Below, piece by piece: positions 47,146 to 59,624 of a stretch of DNA of 64,000 nt. Source of the DNA: Ryuthela nishihirai. Lineage: Eukaryota > Arthropoda > Arachnida > Araneae > Heptathelidae. Numbering within the stretch: position 1 is the first letter of the stretch; each line of letters starts with the position of its first letter. Where the stretch lies: the NCBI GenBank assembly GCA_038380435.1, contig JAWZYU010000028.1:46063095-46127094 (forward strand), in the 5' to 3' direction. The notes under the pieces were generated by a model, which saw nothing but the letters and a program-made list of their open reading frames with translations, ran no database searches and was not told where the DNA came from. The translations under genes were made by a program, and so were the position numbers.

Positions 47146-47547
47146 GTTGGGTTGTTTTACCTCTGAACGGCACTTTTTGCACACCATGGGCTAAATGGCC
47201 AGGTCACATGGACTCCGAAGGCTTAGAGAAGGTTGGGGGAGGGGACCCACTGGAACAGCTGTTGGGAGACAGATGTTCCAGTGGGTCCCCTCCCCCAACC
47301 TTCCGTCAAGGCCATCCAGCGTGTTCTTTAGCGTGCACAGGGTATAGCTCTCCCGCACACGGGGCCACGGCTTAACGTCCCATCCGACGGACGACGGCCT
47401 TTCCAAGCCCATCGGTGTCCCCTACTGACCGTGGGCAGGGCGGGGAGTTTTGCGGAGATAAATCTCAACGCTGACCCAGCTGGGACTCCAACCTGGGAAC
47501 TGCAGATTACGAGCCTGGCGCGCTACCGACTGAGCCACCCCCGCCCC
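47146..47547 (-). mobile_element. SINE-A with an internal inverted duplication
   Basis: TSD CGATCACTGCTGC / CGATCACTACTGC (47133-47145, 47548-47560). Around 47275-47303 the body contains a reversed copy of the segment that lies just to the left (AAGGTTGGGGGAGGGGACCC read backwards), replacing the normal GGTAGCCTCC stretch. Confidence 0.82.
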
Positions 47548-47969
47548 CGATCACTACTGCACATTTAGCTCAAGTATATTTTTGGGAACGAATTCCGACA
47601 CTTACGAGTTATGGTAACGGATAAAGATATTCAGATGTTTGTAACTTTTGCGTATTGAAAGCTGAAAAATATGCTAAAACTGTAAAATTTATACACATCT
47701 TGATTTTCCTGTCATTCCGTTTGCATTTAAGGAGCTAAAGACTCTGGAATGCTTAATTTTAAAAAAAGTTTTGAGTCAAACAACAAACACCAGAGTACGT
47801 CAACAACTAAATGGAAAATAAGATAGAAAATGTTGAGTTCAAAGGTCAAATGTCAAATCAACGTCAACTGGGGTGGGGGGGGGGAGTGAACTTGCTCATC
47901 TCAGTTGTGATTCCAGTGGATAAGAAAAACATTTTTTTTTTAAATTTCATATTGCTAAGGGGGATAACT

Positions 47970-49010
47970 TGCATGTGAGAGGAAAATTTTTAAATTTTGT
48001 ACTTGAAGGAGGATAATTGTTTGTACTTTTAACTCATTCCGGAGAGGAAATAACTTTGTCACTTTTTGTATTCCAAGAGGGAAGTTGGGTTGGGTTGTTT
48101 TACCTCTGAGCGGCACTTTTTTTGCACACCATGGGCTAAATGGCTAGGTCACATGGACCCCGTAGGCTCAGAGAAGGTTGGGGGAGGGGACTCACTGGAA
48201 CAGCTGTTGGGAGACAGATGGTAGCCTCCCGTCAAGGCCATCCAGCGTGTTCTTTAACGTGCACAGGGTATGGCTCTCCCACACACGGGGCCACGGCTTA
48301 ACGTTCCATCCGACGGACGGCCGCCTTTCCAAGCCCATCGGTGTCCCCTACTGACCGTGGGCAGGGCGGGGAATTTTGCAGAGATAAATCTCAACGCTGA
48401 CCCAGCTGGGACTCGAACCTGGGAACTACAGATTACGAGTCTGGCGCGCTACCGACTGAGCCACCCCCGCCCCTCTCAAGAAGGACAATATCCTTACTTT
48501 TGAAATTCCTGCGGAGGAAGTTCCCTAGCTTTTGTATCATCACAGAGATATATCTTCCTCATTTACTAATTTCGATGTAGAGGCAATTTCCTCGCTCATC
48601 TGTATTCTTAGGGAAGGAGAGAAAACTTCCTCACTTTTGCATTACAAAGGAATTCATCTTCCTCCGCTATTGCATTCCAAAGGCAGATTCACTTTTGCAC
48701 CCAAAAGAGTTTTTTTTATGCATTCCAAAGGGAAATAACCTTTTCACTTTTGCACTCCAAAGGAAGTTTTTTACCTTTGCATTCTAAAGGAAGATATGTT
48801 GCTACTTTTGCATTCCAAAGGAAGATTCTCTCACTTTTCTTTTACAAAGCGAGATAACTTTTTTTCGCTTTCGTATTCCAAAGGAAGATACTATTTTCGC
48901 TATTTTTACTCCAAAGGAAGATTCCCCTTTATGCACTTCAAAAGGAGATAACGTTTTTACTTTTGCATTCCAAAGGGATCTAACATTTTCGCCTTTGCAC
49001 TCCCAATTGA
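47970..49010. repeat. Degenerate ~30-bp minisatellite, split by SINE-A
   Basis: Units like CACTTTTGCATTCCAAAGGA + AGATAAC with variable length; interrupted by the SINE at 48084-48473. Confidence 0.75.
48084..48473 (-). mobile_element. SINE-A monomer in a minisatellite
   Basis: Full-length copy inserted in the CATTCCAAAGGAAGATA repeat (47970-49010). Imperfect TSD. Confidence 0.87.
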
Positions 49011-49036
49011 CGACCCATTTTATTAACTAGGAATGT

Positions 49037-49660
49037 TAATGGGTTGTTTGCCTCTGAGAGGGGCTTTTTATGCCCATATTGGGCAAAATGGTCAGGTCAC
49101 AAAGGTTGGGTTGTTTTACCTCTGAGCGGCACTTTTTTGCACACCATGGGCTAAATGGCCAGGTCACATGGACCCCGAAGGCTCAGAGAAGGTTGGGGGA
49201 GAGGACTCACTGGAACAGCTGTTGGGAGACAGATGGTAGCCTCCCGTCAAGGCCATCCAGCGTGTTCTTTAACGTGCACAGGGTATGGCTCTCCCGCACA
49301 CTGGGCCACGGCTTAACGTCCCATCCGACGGACGGCGGCCTTTCCAAGCCCATCGGTGTCCCCTACTGACCGTGGGCAGGGCGGGGAATTTTGCGGAGAT
49401 AAATCTCAACGCTGACCCAGCTGGGACTCGAACCTGCGAACTACAGATTATGAGCCTGGCGCGCTACCGACTGAGCCACCCCCGCCCCCAGGTCACAAAG
49501 ACTTCAACGGTTCAGAGAAAGTTTAGGAAGTGGGTGCAATGGACAGCTCTTTAAGAGAGAGACAAAGTAGCCCATCCAGAGACATCCATGGAGTTATTGC
49601 TTGTTAGATTAATAACGCTCCTGCAAAAGAACCACGGATTGACGCCTCATCCGAAGAATG
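49037..49660 (-). mobile_element. Young SINE-A nested in an old SINE-A
   Basis: A full-length copy (49105-49488) lies in a diverged minus-strand relative (49037-49104 and 49501 to about 49660). Duplicated target CAGGTCACAAAG at 49093-49104 and 49489-49500 is SINE tail sequence. Confidence 0.85.
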
Positions 49661-49789
49661 GCGGCCTTTCTTTTTTATACACAGCTCTCTACAGGCTATA
49701 CAGTTTCCATGAATCACAAGACCCTATAAAAGAGAACGGGGATCTACTCTCATCACAGATCAGATGGTAGCTCTCCAGGCTCCTGCAGG

Positions 49790-50525
49790 CTCCAATAGTT
49801 CCAGGTTCCAGGTTCACCTGGGCCAGCTTTGAGATTTATCTCCACAAAACTTCCTGCCCTCGATTACTAGGGGACAGTGATAGGCTTGGAAAGGCCGCCG
49901 TCCGTAGAATGGGACGTTAAGCCATGGTCCTTGTGAGAGAAAGCCATTTCCTGTGCAAGTCAAAGAACATGCTAGATGGCCCTAACGCGAGGCTCCATTT
50001 GTCTCCCAAAACTTGTCCATTGGATACTCTCCCCTTAACCTTCCCTGAGCCCTCGGGGTCCTTGTGACCTGCGTGGCAGGGGTGGCTCAGTCGGTAGCCC
50101 GCCAGGCTCATAATCTGTAGTTCCCAGGTTCGAGTCCCAGCTGGGTCAGCGTTAAGATTTATCTCCGCAAAATTCCCCGCCCTGCCCACGGTCAGTAGGG
50201 GACACCGATGGGCTTGGAAAGGCCGCCATCCGTCGGATGGGACGTTAAGTCGTGACTCCGTGTGCGGGAGAGCCATACCCTGTGCACGTTAAAGAACACG
50301 CTGGATGGCCTTGACGGGAGGCTACCATCTGTCTCCCAACAGCTGTTCCAGTGGGTCCCCTCCCACAACCTTCTCTGAGCCTTCGGGGTCCATGTGACCT
50401 GGCCATTTAGCCCATGGTGTGCAAAAAAGTGCAGCTCAGAGGTAAAACAACCCAACCCTTGTGACCTGCCCATTTAGCCCAGTGTGTGCAAAAAAGTGCC
50501 GCTCAAAGGTAAAACAACTCAACCC
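49790..50525 (+). mobile_element. Young SINE-A nested in an old SINE-A
   Basis: A full-length plus-strand copy (50073-50457) interrupts an older plus-strand copy (about 49790-50072 and 50470-50525). Duplicated target CTTGTGACCTGC at 50061-50072 and 50458-50469. In this young copy the anticodon position reads CAT rather than CGT. Confidence 0.85.
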
Positions 50526-51079
50526 ACATAACATAGGAAATAACACTTTTAATTTTCGCCAGCAAAGTACTTTTATCGAAAAATCGCATCTCCTCAATCA
50601 ACAGGAACGAACTATTCAATTATTACACTTGAGATTGTGATTATTTCATTGCCCTTTATTATCCCTTAAATACACTTTGGAAACGTACGCTCACAGATCT
50701 CTCGTAAACCATTTCTAGCAAGAGACGCGACATTTTTAACTTCACTCGCCACGCACGAGTGCACCCTCGAGAAGCCGAACACGAGTCTTTTGAGGTTTTC
50801 AATGCCGAACACTTTTTTTTTTCTTGCTGAAATTCCAACAAGCCTCAAAAGAGACCAAAGGGCAAAATGGTCAAAACACCTTTCCGTGGTATTGATCAGG
50901 AAGGAAAGCCCACTCAGCTGCTTCAACTACATCGCAACTAAAGCAGGTAAACTGCAACTGCTGAATCGGTTCGAGATTTCTTCTTCTACTCTCGTTCTCC
51001 CTTTGATCTCTATGACGTCACAGGAACTGGGATTCGCTTGATCTCCAGTCGAGAACACATTCGAAAATCAGCGCACTCT

Positions 51080-52320
51080 ATTTTTGTCTCTTCTTTCGCT
51101 AGCTCGTGCGTGTTTTCTTTCGGCGAAATAGTAAATCCCTGCAAATGTTTTTTTTTCCTACTTCTTCTTCAGTCCCCTTTACCCATATCTTTTTTAAACT
51201 TTATTTCTTTTACCTTTCTATATCTTTTTCCTTCCTTCGCATTCCTACTCCGCTTCCTCATGTCGTTTTCATTTTCCTTCTGTCTCCATTTCTTTCCTCT
51301 CTAGTTCTTATGTCTGTGTCTCTCTTAAATACTCTCCTTCCTTCTCACCCCTAATCAATTTCTTCTCCTCTCCCATCCTCTGTTCTATCCTGATATCCCC
51401 TGTTTTATCTCATCCTCTCTCTCACATATTTTTGCTCTCTAGAAGATGACTCACAATTTTAAGTCATCTTATTTTTTTTCTCTTTTGTCTCTTCCATCTA
51501 CTTCTCCTTCTGTTTTATCTCGTCCACCCTCTCTTCTCTTTTTCCTTTTCCATAACCTGCTCCTTTCGTTTTTCTTATTTTCTCTCTATTCTGTCTTGTA
51601 CCTCTTCCTCTTTCTGTGTTATCTATTTTCCCTCTCTTCTTTTATCTCTTCTACATCCTCCTCCTTTTGATCTATCTCCCCCCCCCCCAACTTTTCCCTC
51701 TTCTAACACATTTTCCTTTTGTTCTATTTCATCATCTCTCTCTTTTCTGACTACATGTCCATCTGTTTCACCTCATTCTCTCTCAATTCTCTAGCTCTTT
51801 GTCTTTTTTCTACTCTCTTTTCTTTTCTTCCGGCTGTCTTTCTCTCCTAACTCTTTCTGTCTTCTTCTTTATTCTTCTTATTTTATCCCTTCTTCTGTTC
51901 ATTTCCTCCTCTATCTTTCCTTTTCCCCTGTCTACTATTCTTCTGTCGTTCCATCTACTCCTTCTTTTATTTTCCTTTCTCTTTCTTGCGTTCTTCTCCC
52001 TATCCCTATTTTTTTCCCTTCTTTTCCCCTACCTCCTCCTTTTACCCTTCCTCTTTTTAACTCATTTTCCATCTATTCTACTTTTTCCCTTCCACCTCAT
52101 TTGCCGTTTCTTTTCTCCCACTTTTTCAACCTCCTCGTCTCCATCCTTTCCTCTTTCTCATATTTCTTTTTCTCCCCATTTACAGGCTTTCTACCTCTGC
52201 TTCTTTTTTATCACTCTTTCCTCTCCCCTTTCCCTTTCTTCTTCATTCATACGTTTCACTCAATCTGGTCCTCGATTTCTTCCTCAATATTCCGTTTCTT
52301 ATTTTGTACTTGTTTTTCTT
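51080..52320. repeat. Second long polypyrimidine tract
   Basis: About 1.2 kb of CTCTTTCTTTTCCTCC-type sequence without a fixed period, ending at the LINE remnant at 52325. Open frames here are compositional. Confidence 0.75.
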
Positions 52321-52324
52321 TCCT

Positions 52325-53830
52325 TTCTTTTAATTAATAACAATAATAACTCTTTATTTCCGTTGCATTTACACATACAGAGTTAATAACAGCAAGCTCT
52401 AAGAGCTTGACTGTAAGAACAAATGCCTCATACAGATTCCTTATAAAGAGCACATACAATTAACAAAGAAAATAGAAGAAACACTTAAATAGAGTAATAA
52501 TGTTAATAAAATCCCCGATAGCTTGTTGTAGCTTATCCGCAGGAAACGTCAAACATATGCAGTTAAAATAGTTGCTATACATCGGTTACATATTGACATT
52601 CATTCATATTTATATATACACATATGATATTTATATATACACATAAGTACCAATGCTAATTAATATTAAGTTAGCAAAGAAGTACTTTTACACTCTTAAC
52701 TATTTAAAAGCCAATTTTTGGTCTCAGATTTAAGTTTTGATAACCTAACAATGGATAATAGCTCTCTAGGCAAAGAGTTAAAAATAAAAGGAACTGTATA
52801 GTTCCTGGTGCGTTTACCGTAGTTATTGCTAAAATTTGGGACTTAGTAGTAAAAATTGCTGTTTAGCAGGGTGCTGATCGCGTGCTCTAAATTTATTTTG
52901 TAATCACTTTTAAAAAAGTATTTAAAAATTATTACATATCTATGCATGTCTTACACAGATAACACATTGTGGTGTACAAATCTGTTTTTATTAGAAGGGT
53001 TGGGTTGTTTTACCTCTGAGCGGCACGTTTTTGCACACAATGGGCTAAATGGCCAGGTCACATGGACCCCGAAGGCTCAGAGAAGGTTGGGGGAGGGGAC
53101 CCACTGGAACAGCTGTTGGGAGACAGATGGTAGCCTCCCGTCAAGGCCATCCAGCGTGTTCTTTAACGTGCACAGGGTATGTCTCTCCCGCACACGGGGC
53201 CACGGCTTAACGTCCCATCCGACGGACGGCGGCCTTTCCAAGCCCATCGGTGTCCCCTACTGACCGTGGGCAGGGCGGGGAATTTTGCGGAGATAAATCT
53301 CAACGCTGACCCAGCTGGGACTCGAACCTGGAAACTACAGATTACGAGCCTGGCGCGCTACCGACTGAGCCACCCCCGCCCCTATTAGAAGGAAAAATGG
53401 TTCTTTTAACTATCAGACAAATTGGTCTTTGTATTGAAATTTGCAAGTTGCAAATTTTTCTTAAATGTGTTTTGAAGTATTTCTATATACATTAATCCCG
53501 TACCTTATGATAAATTCACAAACTGTTTTATATATCAATATACTGATAAGAGAGGGTACGAAATAGTTCATATCATAAATTTTTGTTTTATAAATTCTTA
53601 TTCAATCGCATAACTTCGAAAATGTGTTGTCAATTTGAAATTCGAATCAATGATTAGACCTAAGTTATATTGCTTAACGATTTCAAGAGGAACACACGAG
53701 CATCCAGAATAATCAGAGACCGTTTGGTTCAAACATCGAATCGTATGTACTTTGATTTCATGTAAAAATCGATTATTAAATCTTGCAGAGTGAATATACA
53801 TTAATTTAGTTTTATTGGCATACAGTATTT
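52325..53830 (-). mobile_element. Decayed LINE remnant, split by SINE-A
   Basis: Minus strand. 53801-53598 encodes RCLNQTVSDYSGCSCVPLEI and QYNLGLIIDSNFKLTTHF, the RT segment 'k.LGv.id..l.w..H'. The 3' end at 52330-52390 has AATAAAGAGTTATTATTGTT, an ATT-rich tail. Many stops; 5' truncated. CR1-like is a guess from the tail. Confidence 0.65.
52999..53382 (-). mobile_element. SINE-A monomer inside a decayed LINE
   Basis: Full-length, TSD TATTAGAAGG at 52989-52998 and 53383-53392. It splits the LINE remnant at 52325-53830. Confidence 0.9.
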
Positions 53831-53964
53831 GTAACTAGATTCTTTCAATTCCTTTCTTTACATTTCGCTTTCTTTCTTTAATAATTAATTCAATAATTCA
53901 CTGATATATTTTAATATTGTCAGTGATGCATGTATGTGTTTCAGTGATGCATTCAAACAAGCAT

Positions 53965-54560
53965 GCATACACACACACCACGCACGCGCACACACACCTC
54001 ACACATACACACCACACATACACACACCACACACATACACACGCCACACACATCCACATACTACGCATCACACACCACGCACATACACACACCACGCCAA
54101 AATTTCCCCGCCCTGCCCACGGTCAGTAGGGGACACCGATGGGCTTGGAAATGCCGCCGTCCGTCGGATGGGTCGTTAAGCCGTGACCCCGTGTGCGGGA
54201 GAGTCATACCTTGTGCACGTTAAAGAACACGCTGGATGGCCTTGACGGGAGGCTACCATCTGTCTCCCAACAGCTGTTCCAGTGGGTCCCCTCCCCCAAC
54301 CTTCTCTGAGCCTTCGGGGTCCATGTGACCTGGCCATTTAGCCCATGGTGTGCAAAAACGTGCCGCTCAGAGGTAAAATAATCCAATCCAATCCACACAC
54401 CACGCACATACACACACACACACGCACATACACACACCACTCACATACACACACACCACACACCACGCACATACACACACCACCCACACCACCCACATAC
54501 ACACACACCACCCACACACACACACCACGCACACACACGCACGCACACACTACAGACATT
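53965..54560. repeat. CA/CACCACA microsatellite, split by SINE-A
   Basis: ACACACACCACGCACATACA-type repeat on both sides of the truncated SINE at 54097-54395. A short (GA)n and (CA)n run ends it at 54580. Confidence 0.9.
54097..54395 (+). mobile_element. 5'-truncated SINE-A inside a CA repeat
   Basis: Starts in the body (AAAATTTCCCCGCCCTGCC); no head. ACACACCACG flanks both sides, part of the surrounding microsatellite. Confidence 0.82.
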
Positions 54561-54596
54561 GAGAGAGAGAGACAGACACACATGGACATAAAAATG

Positions 54597-55770
54597 GAAA
54601 CAGCAAAGTAAAATCACAATACGGTGTTGGATCGCCACGTGAGTCCAGTATCACATGCATGCGTCGTGACATGGAACCTACCAGTGTCTGCAATTCCTCA
54701 TTCATCCACAAGAAACGTGAATCAATTCCAACTTGTTCAATGGAGATGGAAAAGGCTGCCTGAGATATCGTTCCAGAAGTTCCCATAGATGTTCCAGCCG
54801 GTTGATATCTGGTTGGTTGGTTGGTTGTTTGAGGTTTATTGGCGCATCGGCAACTAAGGCCATAATGCGCCAGACAAAGACAAGTAGTAAATAAAATATT
54901 AAAAATCGTGTAAACCTACAACCAAAGTTAAAAGCAACATCTAAAGGTGATAAAATACAATACAAAAACAACAAGTGTAAAACAAGTAAAGCCAAAACCA
55001 ACAAAAATATATAACAAAAAACCGTGATAAAAATTACTGTAAAAGAACAAATATTTAGAGATATATATACAGTATATACAATGGATAAAACTAACCCAGG
55101 TGTAAATGACCTAGGTCAGTTGATATCTGGTGACTGCGGTGGCCATCTATGTGAAAAAAGTCCAATCTCATGCTCCTCGAACCATTGGGTGACCACATGT
55201 GATCTGTAAATGAGAGCTTCATCCTGAAAAACAGAGTTCATTCTTCACGAAGGAAATACTGTTCCATTGGATGATGACTCAGGACTGTGAAATAGCGATT
55301 GGCATTAATCTTGCCTTTTAACGGAAAGAGTGCGCCCAAACCATGCCACGAGAAAGCACCCGACACCATTACAGAACAGTCAGAACTCTTAACAGTAGGA
55401 AGCAAGTAATCAGAGTTGTAGTCTTCCTTTGGTTGGCGCCACATGTGCACTCGTCCATTTGTCGGAAGCAAAGTATGGGACGATTCGTTAGACCATATCC
55501 CATTCCTCCATTAATCAAGTTTCCCCTGCTTGTGCTCATTGCACCACTGGACACGACGATGTGCATTCACAAGTGTGATGAGTGGCTTGTAGAGTTCAAT
55601 TCGACTGTGATACCCATCTCTAAGGAGTTCTCGACGTACTGTTTTTAACCAAACAGCCCTCTCCCATCCTACGTTGAGATCGTTGCATAACTGATCGACT
55701 GCAACTCGCCAGTTTCGCTTTGCACTATCGCACTAACGCTCGATTCAGGAATATGCATTTTTGCCCAATG
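54597..55770 (-). pseudogene. Tc1-like transposase remnant, split by a LINE tail
   Basis: On the minus strand: LLPTNGRVHMWRQPKEDYNS and VMVSGAFSWHGLGALFPLKG, the core between the first and second catalytic Asp in Tc1 transposases. HIDGHRSHQIST replaces the usual QDN.RPH motif, and NRLEHLWELLERYLRQ is the third-acidic region. Stops and frameshifts are frequent upstream. The N-terminal HTH is unrecognisable or truncated by the SINE at 55774. A 306-bp insertion (54813-55118) interrupts it. Confidence 0.75.
54813..55118 (-). mobile_element. 5'-truncated LINE tail with CAACC repeats
   Basis: Flanked by a 12-bp TSD GTTGATATCTGG (54801-54812, 55119-55130). On the minus strand it ends GATGCGCCAATAAACCTC then AAACAACCAACCAACCAACC, i.e. 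a non-LTR 3' end with a CAACC repeat tail instead of poly(A). No coding sequence is retained. Confidence 0.8.
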
Positions 55771-55773
55771 TTG

Positions 55774-56501
55774 CGTTGGGTTCGGTTGTTTTACCTCTGA
55801 GCGGCACTTTTTTGCACACCATGGGCTAAATGGCCAGGTCACATGGACCCCGAAGGCTCAGAGAAGGTTGGGGGAGGGGACCCAATGGAACAGCTGTTGG
55901 GAGACAGATGGTAGCCTCCCGTCAAGGCCATCCAGAGTGTTCTTTAACGTTGGGTTGTTTTACCTCTGAGCGGCACTGTTTTGCACACCATGGGCTAAAT
56001 GGCCAGGTCACATGGACCTCGAAGGCTCCGAGAAGGTTGAGGGAGGGGACCCAATGGAACAGCTGTTGGGAGACAGATGGTAGCCTCCCGTCAAGGCCAT
56101 CCAGCGTGTTCTTTAACGTTGCGTTGTTTTATCTCTGAGCGGCACTTTTTTGCACACCATGGGCTAAATGGCCAGGTTACATGGACCCCGAAGGCTCAGA
56201 GAAGGTTGGGGGAGGGGACCCACTGGAACAGCTGTTGGGAGACAGATGGTAGCCTCCCGTCAAGGCCATCCAGCGTGTTCTTTAACGTGCACAGGGTATG
56301 GCTCTCCCGCACACGGAGCCACGGCTTAACGTCCCATCCGACGGACGGCGGCCTTTCCAAGCCCATCGGTGTCCCCTACTGACCATGGGCGGAGCGGGGA
56401 ATTTTGCGGAGATAAATCTCAACGCTAACCCAGCTGGGACTCGAACCTGGGAACTACAGATTACGAGCCTGGCGCGCTACCGACTGAGCCACCCCCGCCC
56501 C
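55774..56501 (-). mobile_element. SINE-A trimer with full head
   Basis: Three tail units with a 169-bp period, then a complete body and head. A short possible target repeat, TGTTGC, is present at both edges. It truncates the Tc1-like copy to its left. Confidence 0.85.
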
Positions 56502-56921
56502 ACCCCCTGTTGCCTTTTGCAGATGATGTCTTCTCTTTTGATTTCCATGCAGACATTACCTTGGGAAACTATTCCTTGTGAAACATTAGCGAGTTCAGTG
56601 GTCTTAGCGGCTCAAACTTCTGCCAAAGGCGCTCCAACAATCATTCCCCTTTCGAAATCGCTAAGGTCTTCGCTCCACGACATGTCACCAATAATTACAT
56701 ACAGTTACGTCAGGTTTGCCTGACGTAACTGACGTAACTGACACTAAACATGCTGGGATGTTATTTACATGTTTCATCCTTTCATCAGTGGCATACAGAC
56801 GCCGCTGTTTAACATAAACTGAAGGCTTTCGGAAATCTTGATGCTTCCGTTTTTCTGTCCATTACCTGTACATACATAGACAGACACACAGACCATACTT
56901 CAATTATTAATTGATCCATCC

Positions 56922-57474
56922 GGGGCGGGGGTGACTCAGTCGGTAGCGCGTCAGACTCGTAATCTACAGTTCCCAGGTTCGAGTCCCAGCTGGGTCAACG
57001 TTGAGACTTATCTCCGCAAAATTCCTCGCTCAGTCCAAGGTCAGTAGGGGACACCGATGGGCTTGGAAAGGCCGCCGTCCTTCGGATGGGACGTTAAGCC
57101 GTGGCCCAGTGTGCGGCAGAGCCATACGCTGCGCACGTTAAGGAACACGCTGGATGGCATTGACAGGAGGTTACCATCTGTCTCCCAACAGCTGTTCCAG
57201 TGGGTTCCTCCCCCAACCTTCTCTGAGCCTTCGGGGTCCATGTGACGTGGCCATTTAGCCCATGGTATGGAAAAAAGTGCCGCTCAGAGGTAAAACAACC
57301 CAACGTTAAAGAACACACTGGATGGCCTTGACGGGAGGCTACCATCTCTCTCCCAACAGCTGTTCCAGTGGGTTCCTCCCCCAAACTTCTCTGAGCCTTC
57401 GGGGTCCTTGTAACCTGGCCATTTAGCCCATGATGTAGAAAAAAGTGCCGTTCAGAGGTAAAACAACCCAACCC
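56922..57474 (+). mobile_element. SINE-A dimer with full head
   Basis: One head, two tail units; TSD ATTGATCCATCC at 56910-56921 and 57475-57486 encloses both. Confidence 0.9.
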
Positions 57475-57486
57475 ATTGATCCATCC

Positions 57487-58551
57487 ACTCATTCAATTCA
57501 TCAATTCATCAATCCACCCATCCAAATTTAATCCACTTCAAATCTTCACATCTTCACTCCTCCCCCTCGTCCCTACTGCACCATAATTTGATCTCCGATG
57601 CAGTAACACCCATTAACGGTTTGTATAAATAGACATCATTTCATCACTCAAGTCGAGTTACACTTTTCCCGAGAAAGAATCAATCCTTGTTATTTGCTGC
57701 CATTGATCTGAAGGAAACTATTAAGGGACTCGTTCCTTCCCATAAACACATTTGATAAATTGATAATACGTATTCATTCGTCATCAACGTCGGATTTCAA
57801 GAAGCTCAGCCAACTCAACACTCAGACTTCATTACTTCCCGTAATGGTTCCACAGAATCTGCATTCGCCGAACTCAACTTCTACGATACAGAAAATTAAT
57901 TATAAACCTGCTCAGGAATACTACTGGTCTTAATATTAATAATCATGAACGTAATTTTTTGTTCTTTTTCCCTTGTTCTTTCTATATGTCTCCCCCCCCC
58001 CCTTAATGTATCACATTTGCAATATTTGCTCCGTTCCCTTTAAAAGCTCAACCTTTAAATGAATCCATTTCTATACGTTAAGATTACCTGAACTCCCTCA
58101 GAGAATACTCATTGGCGAACTATTTGAAAAATTAAGAAGACTCCTTACGAAAGATAAACTCTTCCATGAATTTAATGACGTTAAAGTCTTCCCTTTACTG
58201 GTTTACTAATCTGTTGTATTCATCAAGTTCGCTTTAAGACCGCCGCTGAAAGGATTACCTTACCTGCTTTTCGCGAGCTTGGAGAATATTAATGATGCAT
58301 ATTTAAATTTGCATTCGACTCTCTTTGACAAGAATTACGTACATTAGTTTCAGTTCTTGGAATGGTAAGTATTTCACAGAATCAGAGGCTAAATAAGCTC
58401 ATTCGAGATAAATGTAGGCATGGAAGATATGCAGAAATTTTTCAGAAAAAAAAGTTAATAAAATTATTACATTAATATAAAATCAAAAAGGAAATATTAT
58501 GCGGGGGGGGGAACATAGAAGAAGTTTCCTTAAAGTTCAGAAATTGTATTG
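57487..58551. other. Intronic, no gene recognised
   Basis: Unique AT-rich sequence with short C (57994-58002) and G (58503-58511) runs. No gene seen. Confidence 0.5.
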
Positions 58552-59570
58552 GTTATATTCATCGTCATAATTACTTTGTTGATAATATTAAAAATAATAG
58601 TTTTATGATGGCCATTGTTTGATAACAATGCTCTGAACATTACAGTCGAAAAGTAGTTGAAATGTCATTTGAAAATAAAATATGGCAGAAAATGGAGGAA
58701 GTTTTTGTTGGATTGTTTTACCCCGAGAGGCACTCTTTTCCACATAATGGGCTAAATTGTCAAGTGACAAGGACCCCAGTGGTTTAGAGAAAATTAAGAA
58801 AGGGTTGGGTTGGCTGTTTTACCTTTGAGCGACCCTTTTTGCACATAATGTACCAAATACATCAATATTAGTGAATAACATCAATATTATATATATTCAT
58901 CGTCATAATTACTTTGTTGATAATATTAAAAATAATAGTTTTATGATGGCCATTGTTTGATAACAATGCTCTGAACATTACAGTCGAAATGTAGTTGAAA
59001 TGTCATTTGAAAATAAAATATGGCAGAAAATGGAGGAAGTTTTTGTTGGATTGTTTTACCCCGAGAGGCACTCTTTTCCACATAATGGGCTAAATTGTCA
59101 AGTGACAAGGACCCCAAGGGTTTAGAGAAAATTAAGAAAGGGTTGGGTTGGCTATTTTACCTTTGAGCGACCCTTTTTGCACATAATGTACCAAATACAT
59201 CAATATTAGTGAATAACATCAATATTATATATATTCATCGTCATAATTACTTTGTTGATAATATTAAAAATAATAGTTTTATGATGGCCATTGTTTGATA
59301 ACAATGCTCTGAACATTACAGTCGAAATGTAGTTGAAATGTCATTTGAAAATAAAATATGGCAGAAAATGGAGGAAGTTTTTGTTGGATTGTTTTACCCC
59401 GAGAGGCACTCTTTTCCACATAATGGGCTAAATTGTCAAGTGACAAGGACCCCAGTGGTTTAGAGAAAATTAAGAAAGGGTTGGGTTGGCTGTTTTACCT
59501 TTGAGCGACCCTTTTTGCACATAATGTACCAAATACATCAATATTAGTGAATAACATCAATATTATATTT
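58552..59570 (+). repeat. 340-bp unit repeated three times, carrying old SINE-A tails
   Basis: The unit TCATCGTCATAATTACTTTG ... ATCAATATTATATATATTCA occurs at about 58558, 58898 and 59238 with only a few differences. Each unit holds two diverged, truncated minus-strand SINE-A tails (TTGTTTTACCCCGAGAGGCA and TTTTACCTTTGAGCGACC). The array ends about 55 bp from the 3' border of the Ig exon at 59625. Confidence 0.9.
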
Positions 59571-59624
59571 ATTCAGCTGCACTTGTTGTGCAACTAGAGC
59601 AGCCACATTGTCAGCAATACTCAC

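Noticed and set aside
41901..52386. Multi-pass membrane proteins (Phe/Leu/Ser-rich plus-strand frames)
   Set aside because: They arise from T/C-rich low-complexity tracts; no start context, introns or family signature.
53898..54638. Cys/Val- or His/Thr-rich small proteins
   Set aside because: Translations of a CA microsatellite on both strands.
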